Source: Bacteroidota bacterium (GTDB lineage: Bacteria; Bacteroidota; Bacteroidia; NS11-12g; UBA9320). Taken from it: 64,000 bases of DNA. The position numbers and the translations under genes are program-made. The notes beneath the pieces were generated by a model, which saw only the letters and a program-made list of their open reading frames with translations, was not told the DNA's origin and ran no database searches. Positions within the stretch are counted from its first letter, which is position 1. Every line of letters begins with the position of its first letter. The DNA lies in contig CANIKO010000008.1 of NCBI GenBank assembly GCA_947468275.1, positions 62,001 to 126,000 of the forward strand, given 5' to 3'. Positions 1 through 8,765 of the stretch are shown piece after piece.

Positions 1-1616
1 TTAAGTGAAGCGGTCAATTCTTTCCAGCTATTTCCAGCATTATTTGAAGCTAATATTTTTGTTTTAGATAAAATATAAACCTGATTGCCATCCAAAGGAT
101 TAACCACAAATGGATTAATAAAATAATAAGAATAATTGCCAACAGGTTTTATATTAACCTCATTATTAAAAAATTGATCCATTCTACGTATTTCTCCATT
201 TTGAGAAGAAGCATACGTATAATAGGGTGCTGTGGAAGAAAACGAGCAATAAGCACCATCTCCTCCCAATACATGTGATTCAATTATCCCATCAGAATAA
301 TAAGTTCCATTATCTTGCGAGCCACCTATAAATTCAAACCGGTTTAATGGATTATAATTTCCGGTATAAAATTGGGTAATATTTAAACCTTGATTTAAAG
401 AAATATTGAATGAAAATGCCGTTTTATTATTCATTAAATAAACCCCACCATCACTTCCAATTAAAAAATTTCTGCCAGAAGAATAGAAAAAACTGGTGTG
501 AAAATCAGAATGACCGCTACTCATCTCTGTCCAGTTGGCTCCCCCATCAGTGGAAGCCATACTTTTAACCGAAATTGCCAATACAAAATTGGTATCAATT
601 GAACTTATATTCGTATTTAAACAATACCATGCCCAAGAATAAACATTACTTGAAGGTGAGGTTATTTTTTTCCAGCTCAATCCATGATTAGATGTTTTAT
701 AAATACCGGTTAATGCATTACCAGAGGTATTTAACATCTGACAATACGCTACGTTTGGAAATCGTTTACAGTAATTCATACTGATACGACCAATGCCACT
801 TGTGGGTATTCCATTGCTTAAACGTGTAAATTTCATAATGCTGTCTTCAGTAGCTTTAATTAATCCGTAAGCTTCCAAGCCAAACCAAATTGTGGAATCC
901 TTATAAGTAACAATTTCCTGAATTGCTTTTGAAGATTGATAAGTTGCTTTAAAAGTTGCTCCGTTGTCAGTAGTTCTAAAAAGACCACCGTTGGCCACAC
1001 CTACATAAAAAGTTGAACTGTCAGTTTTTGAAAATTCAATATCCCAAATAGCTGCAAAAGAACTTAATGAAGCAGTAGCAGGCAATTGAGAAAATGTCTT
1101 CCCGCCATCAGTGGACTTAAAAATTCCCGCCCCATCTAATCCTATAGTATTATTCATTTGTTCTCCGGTACCATAATAAATTTCATTTGGGTTAAATGGA
1201 TTTTGAGTAATACAAGTAACAGCCATTGATAGGTTTTGATCATTAACTGTAGCCCACGTTTGTCCACCATTATTGCTTACCCACAATCCTCCTGAAACTC
1301 CTCCTGCAAAAATATGGGTACTATCAGCCGCATCAATTAATAGTGCTCTTACTCTACCGGCTACATTATTGGGGCCCATTTCCGTTATAAAATTTAAAGC
1401 ATCTGAGCTTTTCTTGTTCAAAGCATCTCGCCGTGCCCAGCTATTACGAAGGCCATAATAATTTAACCCATCCACAAGATTTTTCATTTCATTGTATTGT
1501 TCCTCCCAGCCAGGATTTTGGATCAATTTATGGGTTTGTGGTGCTCTAAGATTTAAAAGAAAAAGTCCAATTAGTGAAAAGCTAAAAAAAAATAATGTGG
1601 GTTTATAAAAATTCAT
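1..1616 (-). CDS. Asp-box beta-propeller secreted protein, C-terminus off the window
   Basis: Read on the minus strand from ATG at 1616, this frame stays open to the window edge (about 538 residues), so the gene is cut at its 3' end. The first 25 or so residues are a hydrophobic signal/anchor rich in Phe and Leu. The rest holds at least six Asp-box motifs of the S/T-x-D/N-x-G-x-T/S-W/F type, for example SNNGGQTW, STDGGKTF, TTDNGATF and STDGGANW, as in sortilin/VPS10 and BNR sialidase-like propellers. Such Bacteroidota proteins usually end in a T9SS sorting domain, but that part is not visible. Function beyond a secreted propeller is unknown. The gene follows the terminator-like hairpin that closes the efflux operon. 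Confidence 0.8.
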   Translation of the reverse strand, partial: MNFYKPTLFFFSFSLIGLFLLNLRAPQTHKLIQNPGWEEQYNEMKNLVDGLNYYGLRNSWARRDALNKKSSDALNFITEMGPNNVAGRVRALLIDAADSTHIFAGGVSGGLWVSNNGGQTWATVNDQNLSMAVTCITQNPFNPNEIYYGTGEQMNNTIGLDGAGIFKSTDGGKTFSQLPATASLSSFAAIWDIEFSKTDSSTFYVGVANGGLFRTTDNGATFKATYQSSKAIQEIVTYKDSTIWFGLEAYGLIKATEDSIMKFTRLSNGIPTSGIGRISMNYCKRFPNVAYCQMLNTSGNALTGIYKTSNHGLSWKKITSPSSNVYSWAWYCLNTNISSIDTNFVLAISVKSMASTDGGANWTEMSSGHSDFHTSFFYSSGRNFLIGSDGGVYLMNNKTAFSFNISLNQGLNITQFYTGNYNPLNRFEFIGGSQDNGTYYSDGIIESHVLGGDGAYCSFSSTAPYYTYASSQNGEIRRMDQFFNNEVNIKPVGNYSYYFINPFVVNPLDGNQVYILSKTKILASNNAGNSWKELTASL

Positions 1617-1634
1617 TTGATGTACAAAGTTATT

Positions 1635-1661
1635 AAAAAAATTCTAGAGGGATGGTTCCCT
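1635..1661 (-). terminator. Probable terminator after the efflux operon
   Basis: On the minus strand a 5-bp stem AGGGA/TCCCT with loop ACCA (1661-1648) is followed, after six bases, by seven T (1641-1635). It lies 31 bases past the stop of the CusA N-half and just before the next start at 1616. The stem is short, so this is a moderate call. Confidence 0.45.
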
Positions 1662-1691
1662 AAGATTGAATTTTAAAGTATTACAATTAAA

Positions 1692-2960
1692 CTATTCTTT
1701 GAACTGAACTTCGCTAAGATGCCGGTATGAATTTTCGACCATAACAATTCCATCGTCTACAATTACGCTTATGGCCAAAGCAATTCCTGTTAGCGACATT
1801 ATGTTAGACGAAAACCCAAATGCATTTAATAAAATAAAAGCAGATGCAACGGCAATCGGAATTTGTATTAGTATTATTAATGCGCTTCGCCAATGGAAAA
1901 GGAAAATTAAAATAACCATAGATACACTTATAAACACCTCGAGTAAAGTGCCTTTTATTGAACCGATGGCCTCCTCAATCAATCCACTTCGGTCATAATC
2001 AATTTTAAATTTCACTCCTTCAGGCAATCCCTTTTGCACTTCTAGCATTTTTAATTTCACATTTTTAATTACGGCGTCTGCATTTTCGCCATAGCGCATT
2101 ACCACTATCCCTCCCACTTTTTCACCTTCACCATTCTCATCAAAAATTCCATACCGAATGTCTCCTCCCATCTGAACAGAGCCAACATCCTTAATTCTTA
2201 TGGGAACATTATTAGAAGTGCTTATAGTAATATTTTCAATTTCACTCATCGATTTTATGTATCCCAGACCTCTCACAATGTAAGATTTATCACTCATTTC
2301 AAATTTCCGTCCGCCAACATCATTATTATTTGATTTCACAGCCTTTAATACATCCATCATCGATAGATTATAATAATTCAATTTTATAGGATCAATAATG
2401 GCTTGGTATTGTTTTTGAAATCCCCCAAAAGATGCAACTTCACTTACACCTGGAACAGTTTGCAACGCAAATTTTATATACCAATCTTGCAATGCACGTT
2501 GTTCACCAAGGTCATAGCCTTTTGCATCCAAAGAATACCAAAAAACATGCCCTACTCCCGTTCCGTCTGGGCCAAGTGTTGGCGATATACCATATGGCAA
2601 GAGTTTCTGTGCAAAGTTTAACCTTTCAGCTACCCGTGTTCTAGCCCAATAAATGTCTACATTATCTTCAAACACAAGATAAACGAAACTCATACCAAAC
2701 ATTGACGCACCTCTAATATTTTTTAATTTTGGTACACCTTGGAGATTTGAAACTAGAGGATATGTAATTTGATCTTCAATTACCTGTGGACTTCGCCCCA
2801 TCCATTCGGTAAAAACAATTACTTGATTTTCAGATAAATCGGGAATGGCATCCACCGGATTATTTTTTACTTCATAGAGGCCCCAGCCTAATAAGCAGAT
2901 GGCAACTAGTAGTACAACTATCCGATTGCGAAGTGAAAATGAAATTAGTTTTTCTACCAT
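1692..2960 (-). CDS. cusA: CusA/CzcA-type RND metal pump, N-terminal part only (TM1-TM4)
   Basis: This 422-residue protein matches only the first part of a heavy-metal RND pump (normally about 1040 residues). It has TM1 (about residues 12-30), the first periplasmic porter domains including GPDGTGVGHVFWY near 130-145, then TM2-TM4, with the TM4 signature ending IVDDGIVMVEN around 398-408. It stops a dozen residues later with TAG, in the cytoplasmic loop before TM5. The missing remainder is encoded at 6735-8645, upstream in transcription and separated by TolC and two adaptor genes. Both fragment ends would be cytoplasmic, so co-assembly is topologically possible. TM4 reads more like CusA (Cu/Ag) than CzcA, because the first Asp of the CzcA DFG motif is absent. 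It lies 138 bp after the adaptor gene and has its own promoter-like sequence. Confidence 0.9.
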   Translation of the reverse strand: MVEKLISFSLRNRIVVLLVAICLLGWGLYEVKNNPVDAIPDLSENQVIVFTEWMGRSPQVIEDQITYPLVSNLQGVPKLKNIRGASMFGMSFVYLVFEDNVDIYWARTRVAERLNFAQKLLPYGISPTLGPDGTGVGHVFWYSLDAKGYDLGEQRALQDWYIKFALQTVPGVSEVASFGGFQKQYQAIIDPIKLNYYNLSMMDVLKAVKSNNNDVGGRKFEMSDKSYIVRGLGYIKSMSEIENITISTSNNVPIRIKDVGSVQMGGDIRYGIFDENGEGEKVGGIVVMRYGENADAVIKNVKLKMLEVQKGLPEGVKFKIDYDRSGLIEEAIGSIKGTLLEVFISVSMVILIFLFHWRSALIILIQIPIAVASAFILLNAFGFSSNIMSLTGIALAISVIVDDGIVMVENSYRHLSEVQFKE

Positions 2961-2977
2961 GTTATGATTGCCTAATA

Positions 2978-3010
2978 CAATTATATTTATTGTTTTTTAT
3001 TTCTGTCAAA
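2978..3010 (-). promoter_or_regulatory. cusA: Possible Bacteroidota promoter for the CusA N-half
   Basis: On the minus strand, TTTG (3010-3007), a 21-base spacer and TATAATTG (2985-2978, one mismatch to TAnnTTTG) lie 17 bases before the ATG at 2960. Every other junction in this operon is an overlap or a short gap apart from the one before the C-half, so a separate promoter here would fit an independently expressed N-half. Confidence 0.35.
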
Positions 3011-3098
3011 TCCATTTTTTTTTAGACAATGTCCCATTTCATTTGAATTAATATGGTTATCCCTTTTATCTAATTCTATTGATTTTGCCAACTATTAT

Positions 3099-4301
3099 TT
3101 AAATTTTCATTCCTTCCATCGGATTTGCGCCTCGTTTAAAAACATACTCACTATTTAGCAAGTAAGCTCCCGTAACTACTATTACTTCCCCAGCTGTAAT
3201 ACCTGATATTATTTCAACCATTTGACTATTCTGCCTTCCAAGTTTTACCATTTTATTTTCAAAAATCCCATCACTATTGCGTACCCAAACATTTGCCCCT
3301 TTGCTATCTTGAATTATAGCATCAATTGGAAGTGCCAAAGTTGTTTTCTTCTCCGTTTGCAGAGAGATATTTGCAAGCATTCCTGGTAAAATTTGTTGAG
3401 AAGGATTCGTAACTTCAAACCTTGCCAATACATATCTTTCCGGTGACTGCACTTGTGGATCAATAAAAATAACCTTACCATTAAATAATTTTTCACTAGT
3501 AGACTCAATAGAAAAATCAGCTTCGGTCCCTTGTTCTATATATTGCAAATAGGGCAAATACACCTGGGCTTCAACCCAAAGCGAATTGAGAGAAGCTAAT
3601 TGAAAAAGATTAGTGCCGAGGTTTACATAATTCCCTTCTACAATATAAATATCACTTACAAACCCGCCTTTAGATGCGAATACTGGTACAATTTGCAAAA
3701 CCTCTTTCGAGATTCTAATTTTATTTATCTGTGATTCGCTCATTCCATAAAGCAGTAATTTATTTTTTGAGGCGGTTCCAATTAACTTTCCTAGAGAATG
3801 GCTTTGCAATGAAATAAGATACTCTTGCTGTGTATTATTTAAGTCTTCACTATAAATTTCATATAATAATTGGCCCTGAGTTATATAGTCCCCAATATTT
3901 TTTACAAATAATTTTTCAATTCTGCCATAAACTCTAGCACTAATGGCCTCAGTTAAATTTTGATCTACTGTCACTTTGCCAGTCAGCGTAATTTCTTTTG
4001 CCATAATATGTTCTCGCAACGTATCGTAGGTAATATTTGCTAACTTTATTTGTTGCTTACTCAATTGAATTTGTCCCACTTTCATGTTATTTTTCTTAAC
4101 CATTATAAGTTCCATATGGCAAATAGGACAAATACCTTCCTTGTTTTCTATAACCTGCGGATCCATGGAACAGGTATAATATTCATTGTCATTTGCCATT
4201 TGCAAATGGTTACCAATGTTATTACACGATATTAAAAAGAAGAAAAAGCAAATAATGCCCCCCCTCCCTATTATTCTTATAATTTTATTTACCTCATTCA
4301 T
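3099..4301 (-). CDS. cusB: CusB-like RND periplasmic adaptor with heavy-metal-binding N-terminus
   Basis: This 400-residue membrane-fusion (HlyD/CusB) lipoprotein has lipobox LISC (Cys26). At residues 41-66 there is a small metal-binding domain, YYTCSMDPQ...CPICHMEL, typical of Cu/Ag efflux adaptors. Barrel-sandwich and beta-barrel segments follow, with a hairpin region in between. Its start codon overlaps the stop of the preceding adaptor by 8 nt (ATGAATGA), pointing to translational coupling. Adaptors of this type join the inner-membrane RND trimer to the TolC channel and pass metal to the pump. Two adaptors in one operon is common in Bacteroidota. The metal-binding motif supports copper or silver as substrate, though this is family inference. 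Confidence 0.9.
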   Translation of the reverse strand: MNEVNKIIRIIGRGGIICFFFFLISCNNIGNHLQMANDNEYYTCSMDPQVIENKEGICPICHMELIMVKKNNMKVGQIQLSKQQIKLANITYDTLREHIMAKEITLTGKVTVDQNLTEAISARVYGRIEKLFVKNIGDYITQGQLLYEIYSEDLNNTQQEYLISLQSHSLGKLIGTASKNKLLLYGMSESQINKIRISKEVLQIVPVFASKGGFVSDIYIVEGNYVNLGTNLFQLASLNSLWVEAQVYLPYLQYIEQGTEADFSIESTSEKLFNGKVIFIDPQVQSPERYVLARFEVTNPSQQILPGMLANISLQTEKKTTLALPIDAIIQDSKGANVWVRNSDGIFENKMVKLGRQNSQMVEIISGITAGEVIVVTGAYLLNSEYVFKRGANPMEGMKI

Positions 4302-5502
4302 CCTCTTTTGCGATTATAAAACTTTCACTATCTACCATATATTGGGCATTAACAGCAATTTGGTCTTCAATGTTTAAACCTTGAATTATCTGAATAAATG
4401 AATCTGCGACAACCCCAGTTCTGATTTTTTTAGTTTGGAAAGCAACTTTCGTTTTTATAAAAACAATTTGCTTTTGGCCAATATTTAGAACTGCTTTTCG
4501 AGGTAACCAAATTCCAGATATTTCATTGGAATTAATTTTTGCATTCACCAGCGTGCCAATTTTCAAATTAGGTTTTACTTCATTTTCTAAATACACCCTT
4601 GCCTTAATTGCTGATGCATTTTGGCCTGTAACAGGTTCAATATATCCGATAACAGCATTTATTGTATTTGTTGGGTTGGTTTCGGATATTAATGAAACTT
4701 TGTCTCCAACTTTGATGCACTTAGCATCTAAAGGAAAAATATTTAATACTGCCCAAATTTTATTGGTATTATAAACAGCAAAAATCGGCTGACCTCTGTC
4801 GATATACATTCCTTCTCTGATTGAAAGTGACGAAGTTTGTGAAGAAGGTATATTTTCAATTTGCCCCTGAGTTGAAGAATTTGATAAATTTCTATTTCCT
4901 GAACTCATGCCATTCCCCATGGATGGCAAAGAATTTTTTACTCCATTGGACAATCCTATATCATGAATATGTCCGCTGTATGGGCTGTAAACAGGCATAG
5001 GATTAATTAATTTCCTTAATATTTCAATTTGCCGAAGTTGTTCATTTGTAACCCCTAGCACTATTAATTTTTGTTTGGATGATTTTATAAGGAGTTGATC
5101 AGGACTTGGATTGTTAAGCAAAAAAATCAGATTCTGCTGTTCAGTTAAAATTTCTGGGCTGTAAACATCCATAATACGTTGGCCTTTATAAACAATTTCA
5201 AAATTATACCTTACATATAATTTTTCAATTCGTCCGTCAAACCGGGCACTAATATTATTAAGCAAACTCGGATCGTATGCTATAACACCAGTTGCTTCTA
5301 TTACGGGAGAAATAGATTTTTGAACTGGTAAAATTGTTTTTACCTCACTAAAAACGGTTTGATTAGCGGGCTGTTCCAATCCGTTTAAATCTCCCGTTGC
5401 CGTTGAAAGATGTTCTGGTTCACTAATATTTTTGCACGATGGAATAATCATCAAGCTAAGCACAATTAGTGAAAAGTATAATACCCCTTGGGCATTAACC
5501 AT
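4294..5502 (-). CDS. cusB: CusB-like RND periplasmic adaptor lipoprotein
   Basis: This is a second membrane-fusion protein of the CusB/HlyD type, about 402 residues. I prefer the ATG at 5502 over the in-frame start at 5538, because it gives a clean lipoprotein signal (MVNAQGVLYF to lipobox IPSC, Cys23) and begins just after the TolC stop. The N-terminal beta-barrel motif NISARFDGRIEKLYV and the C-terminal adaptor motif KIGTLVNAKI are present. A Met/Ser/Asn-rich stretch (about residues 183-210) interrupts the barrel region and could bind Cu or Ag. It lacks the Cys-rich domain of its neighbour. It probably works with TolC (5513-6748) and the split CusA. Confidence 0.88.
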   Translation of the reverse strand: MVNAQGVLYFSLIVLSLMIIPSCKNISEPEHLSTATGDLNGLEQPANQTVFSEVKTILPVQKSISPVIEATGVIAYDPSLLNNISARFDGRIEKLYVRYNFEIVYKGQRIMDVYSPEILTEQQNLIFLLNNPSPDQLLIKSSKQKLIVLGVTNEQLRQIEILRKLINPMPVYSPYSGHIHDIGLSNGVKNSLPSMGNGMSSGNRNLSNSSTQGQIENIPSSQTSSLSIREGMYIDRGQPIFAVYNTNKIWAVLNIFPLDAKCIKVGDKVSLISETNPTNTINAVIGYIEPVTGQNASAIKARVYLENEVKPNLKIGTLVNAKINSNEISGIWLPRKAVLNIGQKQIVFIKTKVAFQTKKIRTGVVADSFIQIIQGLNIEDQIAVNAQYMVDSESFIIAKEDE

Positions 5503-5512
5503 TAACCATTGC

Positions 5513-6748
5513 CTATCGTATTTCCATTTCTCTTTCATAATTTACTTGTAATTTCAGTAATGTATTTAATCGATCCAGCTCATTCATTTTTGCCATACTA
5601 TACATTTTTATTCCATCCAGCACTAAAAATAAATCTTCAGTATTTTGTTCATAGGAGAGCAGTGCTGCCCTATAACTGTTAATATAAGCGGGAATAATAT
5701 TTTGTTTATAATTTACCAATTGATTCTTAGCGGATTGAATTTGAGTTTGCAAGGATGTTACTATTCCAGTAGTTTCATTCACAAGGGATTTTTTTTGAAA
5801 ACTTAAAGCATTGGCTTCATTGTTCAATCCTTTGATATTTGCCTTATATTCTTTGGAGGCAAAAGGTGCAATGGGAATAACCATCATAGCCATTGCAGAA
5901 TATAATTTTGGCATGGGCATTACACTATAAGTTTGCATATGGGTTATTGAAAACCCAAAATCGGGCAATCGTTTTGATTGTTCTACTTTCTGCTGAAGTC
6001 TCACCAAATCAATTCTAGCATCATATTGTTTTATATCGCTTCGCGAAGAAGTAATTAATGCGGTGTCGTTTAATTGTACCTCATAATTTTTGGGTTGTAA
6101 TGTCGTATCAATTTCAAATACATAGGATTGATTACAATTCATTAAAGTATTAATCTCTGTATTTTTCATTTTTATATCGGCTAGAAACATAGTTTGCATG
6201 TTTCGCAATTCAAATAAATCAGCTTGCGCCTTATAAATATTGCTAAGTTTCTCTTTGTTATAGGTAAACCTTACCCGTGCTACTTTTAACACATACTGAA
6301 GTATTGAATCGGTTTGCACTAAAACCTCATATTTTTTTTTCAATACAATCCATTCATAATAATTTTGTTTTGCCATTGTATACATTCCATTTTTACTAGA
6401 CCCTTTCCCTTGCTTTTCGACAGATGACATACCCTGCATTAAATTATAATTAGCCTTTTGTTTGGTTGGGTTAGGTATCATTTGTTGGCTTGAAAACATC
6501 CACATACCTCTTCTAAAATCATTGTACGGCGTTTGCCAAGGACCAGTAGTAAAAGTAGTTGGCATCCAACTTTTTGCGCCTTCCGAATAGTTACTAATAG
6601 CACTTATTTGCTCATCAAACATTTTAAGCATTGGATTATTTTTCTCAATCCTATTTAAAATAGAATCAAGGGGAAGCACTTGAGAAATTACTCCAAAAGG
6701 TAAAAAGCAAAAGACAATTACCAATTTTATATTTTTAAATATCTTCAT
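5513..6748 (-). CDS. TolC-family outer-membrane efflux protein (CusC role)
   Basis: This is a roughly 411-residue TolC-like protein. The ATG at 6748 gives a normal signal peptide (MKIFKNIKLV...VISQ); an upstream ATG at 6775 would only add residues encoded inside the CusA C-half. The gene overlaps the CusA C-half stop by 14 nt. Long amphipathic helices rich in Gln, Asn, Lys and Leu fit the periplasmic helical barrel. Met-rich stretches (MWMFSSQQMIP, MPMPKLYSAMAMM) fit metal efflux. In Bacteroidota this gene normally follows a complete cusA; here it follows only the C-terminal part. Confidence 0.88.
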   Translation of the reverse strand: MKIFKNIKLVIVFCFLPFGVISQVLPLDSILNRIEKNNPMLKMFDEQISAISNYSEGAKSWMPTTFTTGPWQTPYNDFRRGMWMFSSQQMIPNPTKQKANYNLMQGMSSVEKQGKGSSKNGMYTMAKQNYYEWIVLKKKYEVLVQTDSILQYVLKVARVRFTYNKEKLSNIYKAQADLFELRNMQTMFLADIKMKNTEINTLMNCNQSYVFEIDTTLQPKNYEVQLNDTALITSSRSDIKQYDARIDLVRLQQKVEQSKRLPDFGFSITHMQTYSVMPMPKLYSAMAMMVIPIAPFASKEYKANIKGLNNEANALSFQKKSLVNETTGIVTSLQTQIQSAKNQLVNYKQNIIPAYINSYRAALLSYEQNTEDLFLVLDGIKMYSMAKMNELDRLNTLLKLQVNYEREMEIR

Positions 6749-8645
6749 TATTTCCTGCCAATAAAATTTTACCATGTATTTTCAATTCTCTTAATTTTAC
6801 CATTTCAAAAACTACTGGTGTGACTAATAACACATAAATTGTAGAAGTAATTACACCCCCAATTAATGGTATCGTTATTGGCAACATTACATCGCTGCCA
6901 GCCCCTTTTGACCATAGTATTGGGACTAAACCAAAAAGCGAAACCGAAACGGTCATCAATTTAGGACGTAAACGCTGAACAGCTCCATCCATGATGTATT
7001 TTCGCAAATCCTCTTTTGAAATGGTTTGCGATGAATTTCCTTTATCGGACACCAATTTTTCCATGTATTCATTCAAATAAATCATCATTAGCATTGCAGT
7101 TTCCGCAGCCACACCAAATAAGGCTATAAATCCTACGGCTACTGCCACAGATAAATTAACACCATAAAAATACACCATGTAAACACCCCCAATTAAAGCG
7201 AATGGCACAGTTATCATTGTAAGTAATGCTTCTTTTAATGATTTATAGGTAAAATATAGAACCATAAAAATTATTAGAATCACTATTGGCATAATCATCT
7301 TTAATGTTTTGTTGGCACGAATTTGATTTTCCCATTGTCCGCTCCATTCAAGATTATACCCTTTTGGAAGTTTAGTAAACATTTTATTTAATTTAGCCTG
7401 TGCTTCCTCAACAGTGCTACCTAAATCACGGTCGCGAACATTAAATAAAATTGTTCCTCGTAACATTGCATTTTCCGAATTTATCATAGGTGGGCCTTCA
7501 GAAATAGATATGGAGGCTATTGTTGAAAGTGGAATAGTACCGTAATTCATGGTTTTCACTGGAATTTGATTAATGGCTTCTAAACTATTTCTATAATCTT
7601 GAGCAAATCGAGCATTCACAGTAAAACGTTCTCTCCCTTCAATTGTAGTTGTAAGATTCATCCCTCCTAATGCCGTTTCTACATACATATTTACATCATC
7701 TACACTCAAACCGTATTTACCAATCTCATCTTTCTTTATAGTAATATCAACGTATCTGCCCCCCGTTATCGGTTCCACATATAAATCTTTAATTCCATAA
7801 ATCCCTTGTAATTCATTTTTCATTCGGGTAGCCAAGGCATAAATGGAATCTAGGTTTTGTCCGTAAATTTTTAATCCCACATCTGTCCTTATTCCAGTAG
7901 AAAGCATATTTATTCGGTTGATGATGGGTTGAGTAAAACCGTTCACAACCCCCGGAATCTGTAATTTAGCATTTAGTTCATTAAGGATGTCATCTTTAGT
8001 TATATCGGTCCGCCATTTTGATTGGGGTTTTAATAAAATAATAGTTTCAATCATACTTATCGGTGAATTATCCGTTGCGGTGTTTGCTCTACCAGCCTTT
8101 CCCAATACATTTTGAACCTCCGGTACCGACTTTATAATTTTATCCTGAACCTGTAAGATTCTTTTTACTTCGGAGTTGGAAACATCAGGCAAAGTAACTG
8201 GCATAAATAAAATGGACCCCTCATCTAAAGGTGGCATAAATTCTGTACCCATTCTAAACATCATCGCAATACCAATAATCAAAGCAATAATATTTATTCC
8301 AAGAACTGTTTTGCGCCATCGTAAACACCATAAAATTATAGGTGAATAAATTTTCTCCAAAATTCGTGTGACAGGATTTGCACTTTCAGGTTTCAGATTC
8401 CCTTTAAGTAAAAAAGAAATTAAAACTGGGGCTAATGTTATAGCTAAAAATGCGTCTATAATTAGGATGAACGTTTTGGTCCATGCGAGGGGATGAAACA
8501 ATTTCCCTTCAATACCAGTTAATAAAAAAACAGGTAAAAACGAAGCAATAACTACAATTGTTGAGTAAAAAACTCCTGGCCCCACTTGCCTTGAAGCTTT
8601 TTCTATAATTTTTAAACGTTGTTTTTTATCCATTTTTAAATCCAT
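6735..8645 (-). CDS. cusA: CusA/CzcA-type RND metal pump, C-terminal part only (TM5-TM12)
   Basis: These 636 residues begin at MDLKMDKKQRLKIIEKASRQVGP, the end of the cytoplasmic loop of CusA, and run through TM5 (about 26-45), TM6, the second periplasmic porter region and TM7-TM12. Added to the 422-residue fragment at 1692-2960 this makes 1058 residues, the normal size of a whole pump. Met198 (ISMIET), Met247 (INMLSTG) and Met329 (GGMNLT) sit where I would place the CusA methionine cluster for Cu(I)/Ag(I), although I could not align them formally. TM10 keeps GFIALFGVAAE. Upstream in-frame codons end at a TGA five codons before the ATG, so there is no hidden N-terminal extension. Both halves look intact and free of frameshifts. 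Confidence 0.9.
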   Translation of the reverse strand: MDLKMDKKQRLKIIEKASRQVGPGVFYSTIVVIASFLPVFLLTGIEGKLFHPLAWTKTFILIIDAFLAITLAPVLISFLLKGNLKPESANPVTRILEKIYSPIILWCLRWRKTVLGINIIALIIGIAMMFRMGTEFMPPLDEGSILFMPVTLPDVSNSEVKRILQVQDKIIKSVPEVQNVLGKAGRANTATDNSPISMIETIILLKPQSKWRTDITKDDILNELNAKLQIPGVVNGFTQPIINRINMLSTGIRTDVGLKIYGQNLDSIYALATRMKNELQGIYGIKDLYVEPITGGRYVDITIKKDEIGKYGLSVDDVNMYVETALGGMNLTTTIEGRERFTVNARFAQDYRNSLEAINQIPVKTMNYGTIPLSTIASISISEGPPMINSENAMLRGTILFNVRDRDLGSTVEEAQAKLNKMFTKLPKGYNLEWSGQWENQIRANKTLKMIMPIVILIIFMVLYFTYKSLKEALLTMITVPFALIGGVYMVYFYGVNLSVAVAVGFIALFGVAAETAMLMMIYLNEYMEKLVSDKGNSSQTISKEDLRKYIMDGAVQRLRPKLMTVSVSLFGLVPILWSKGAGSDVMLPITIPLIGGVITSTIYVLLVTPVVFEMVKLRELKIHGKILLAGNNEDI

Positions 8646-8726
8646 GCTTTGCAGTTTTCAAAGCGGTTTATTTTTTATTAAAATACTAAATGTAAGAAAT
8701 CGTCCAAGCCAATAGCTCGCACAATA

Positions 8727-8752
8727 TTAGCCATCCTGAAATAGGCGGCTAA
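8727..8752 (-). other. Imperfect hairpin between HYC_CC_PP gene and CusA C-half
   Basis: TTAGCC (8727-8732) pairs with GGCTAA (8747-8752), and CCT (8735-8737) with AGG (8743-8745), around loop GAAAT. No T-run follows on either strand, so this is not a standard terminator. It sits exactly where the N-terminal half of CusA would be expected. Confidence 0.4.
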
Positions 8753-8765
8753 AGATTTATAAAAT

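Noticed and set aside
1616-1692. Leftover CusA C-terminal coding sequence after the N-half
   Set aside because: Only short AT-rich resemblance to the C-half start was seen, no better than chance by eye.
8727-8752. Intrinsic terminator after HYC_CC_PP
   Set aside because: No T-run follows the dyad on either strand.
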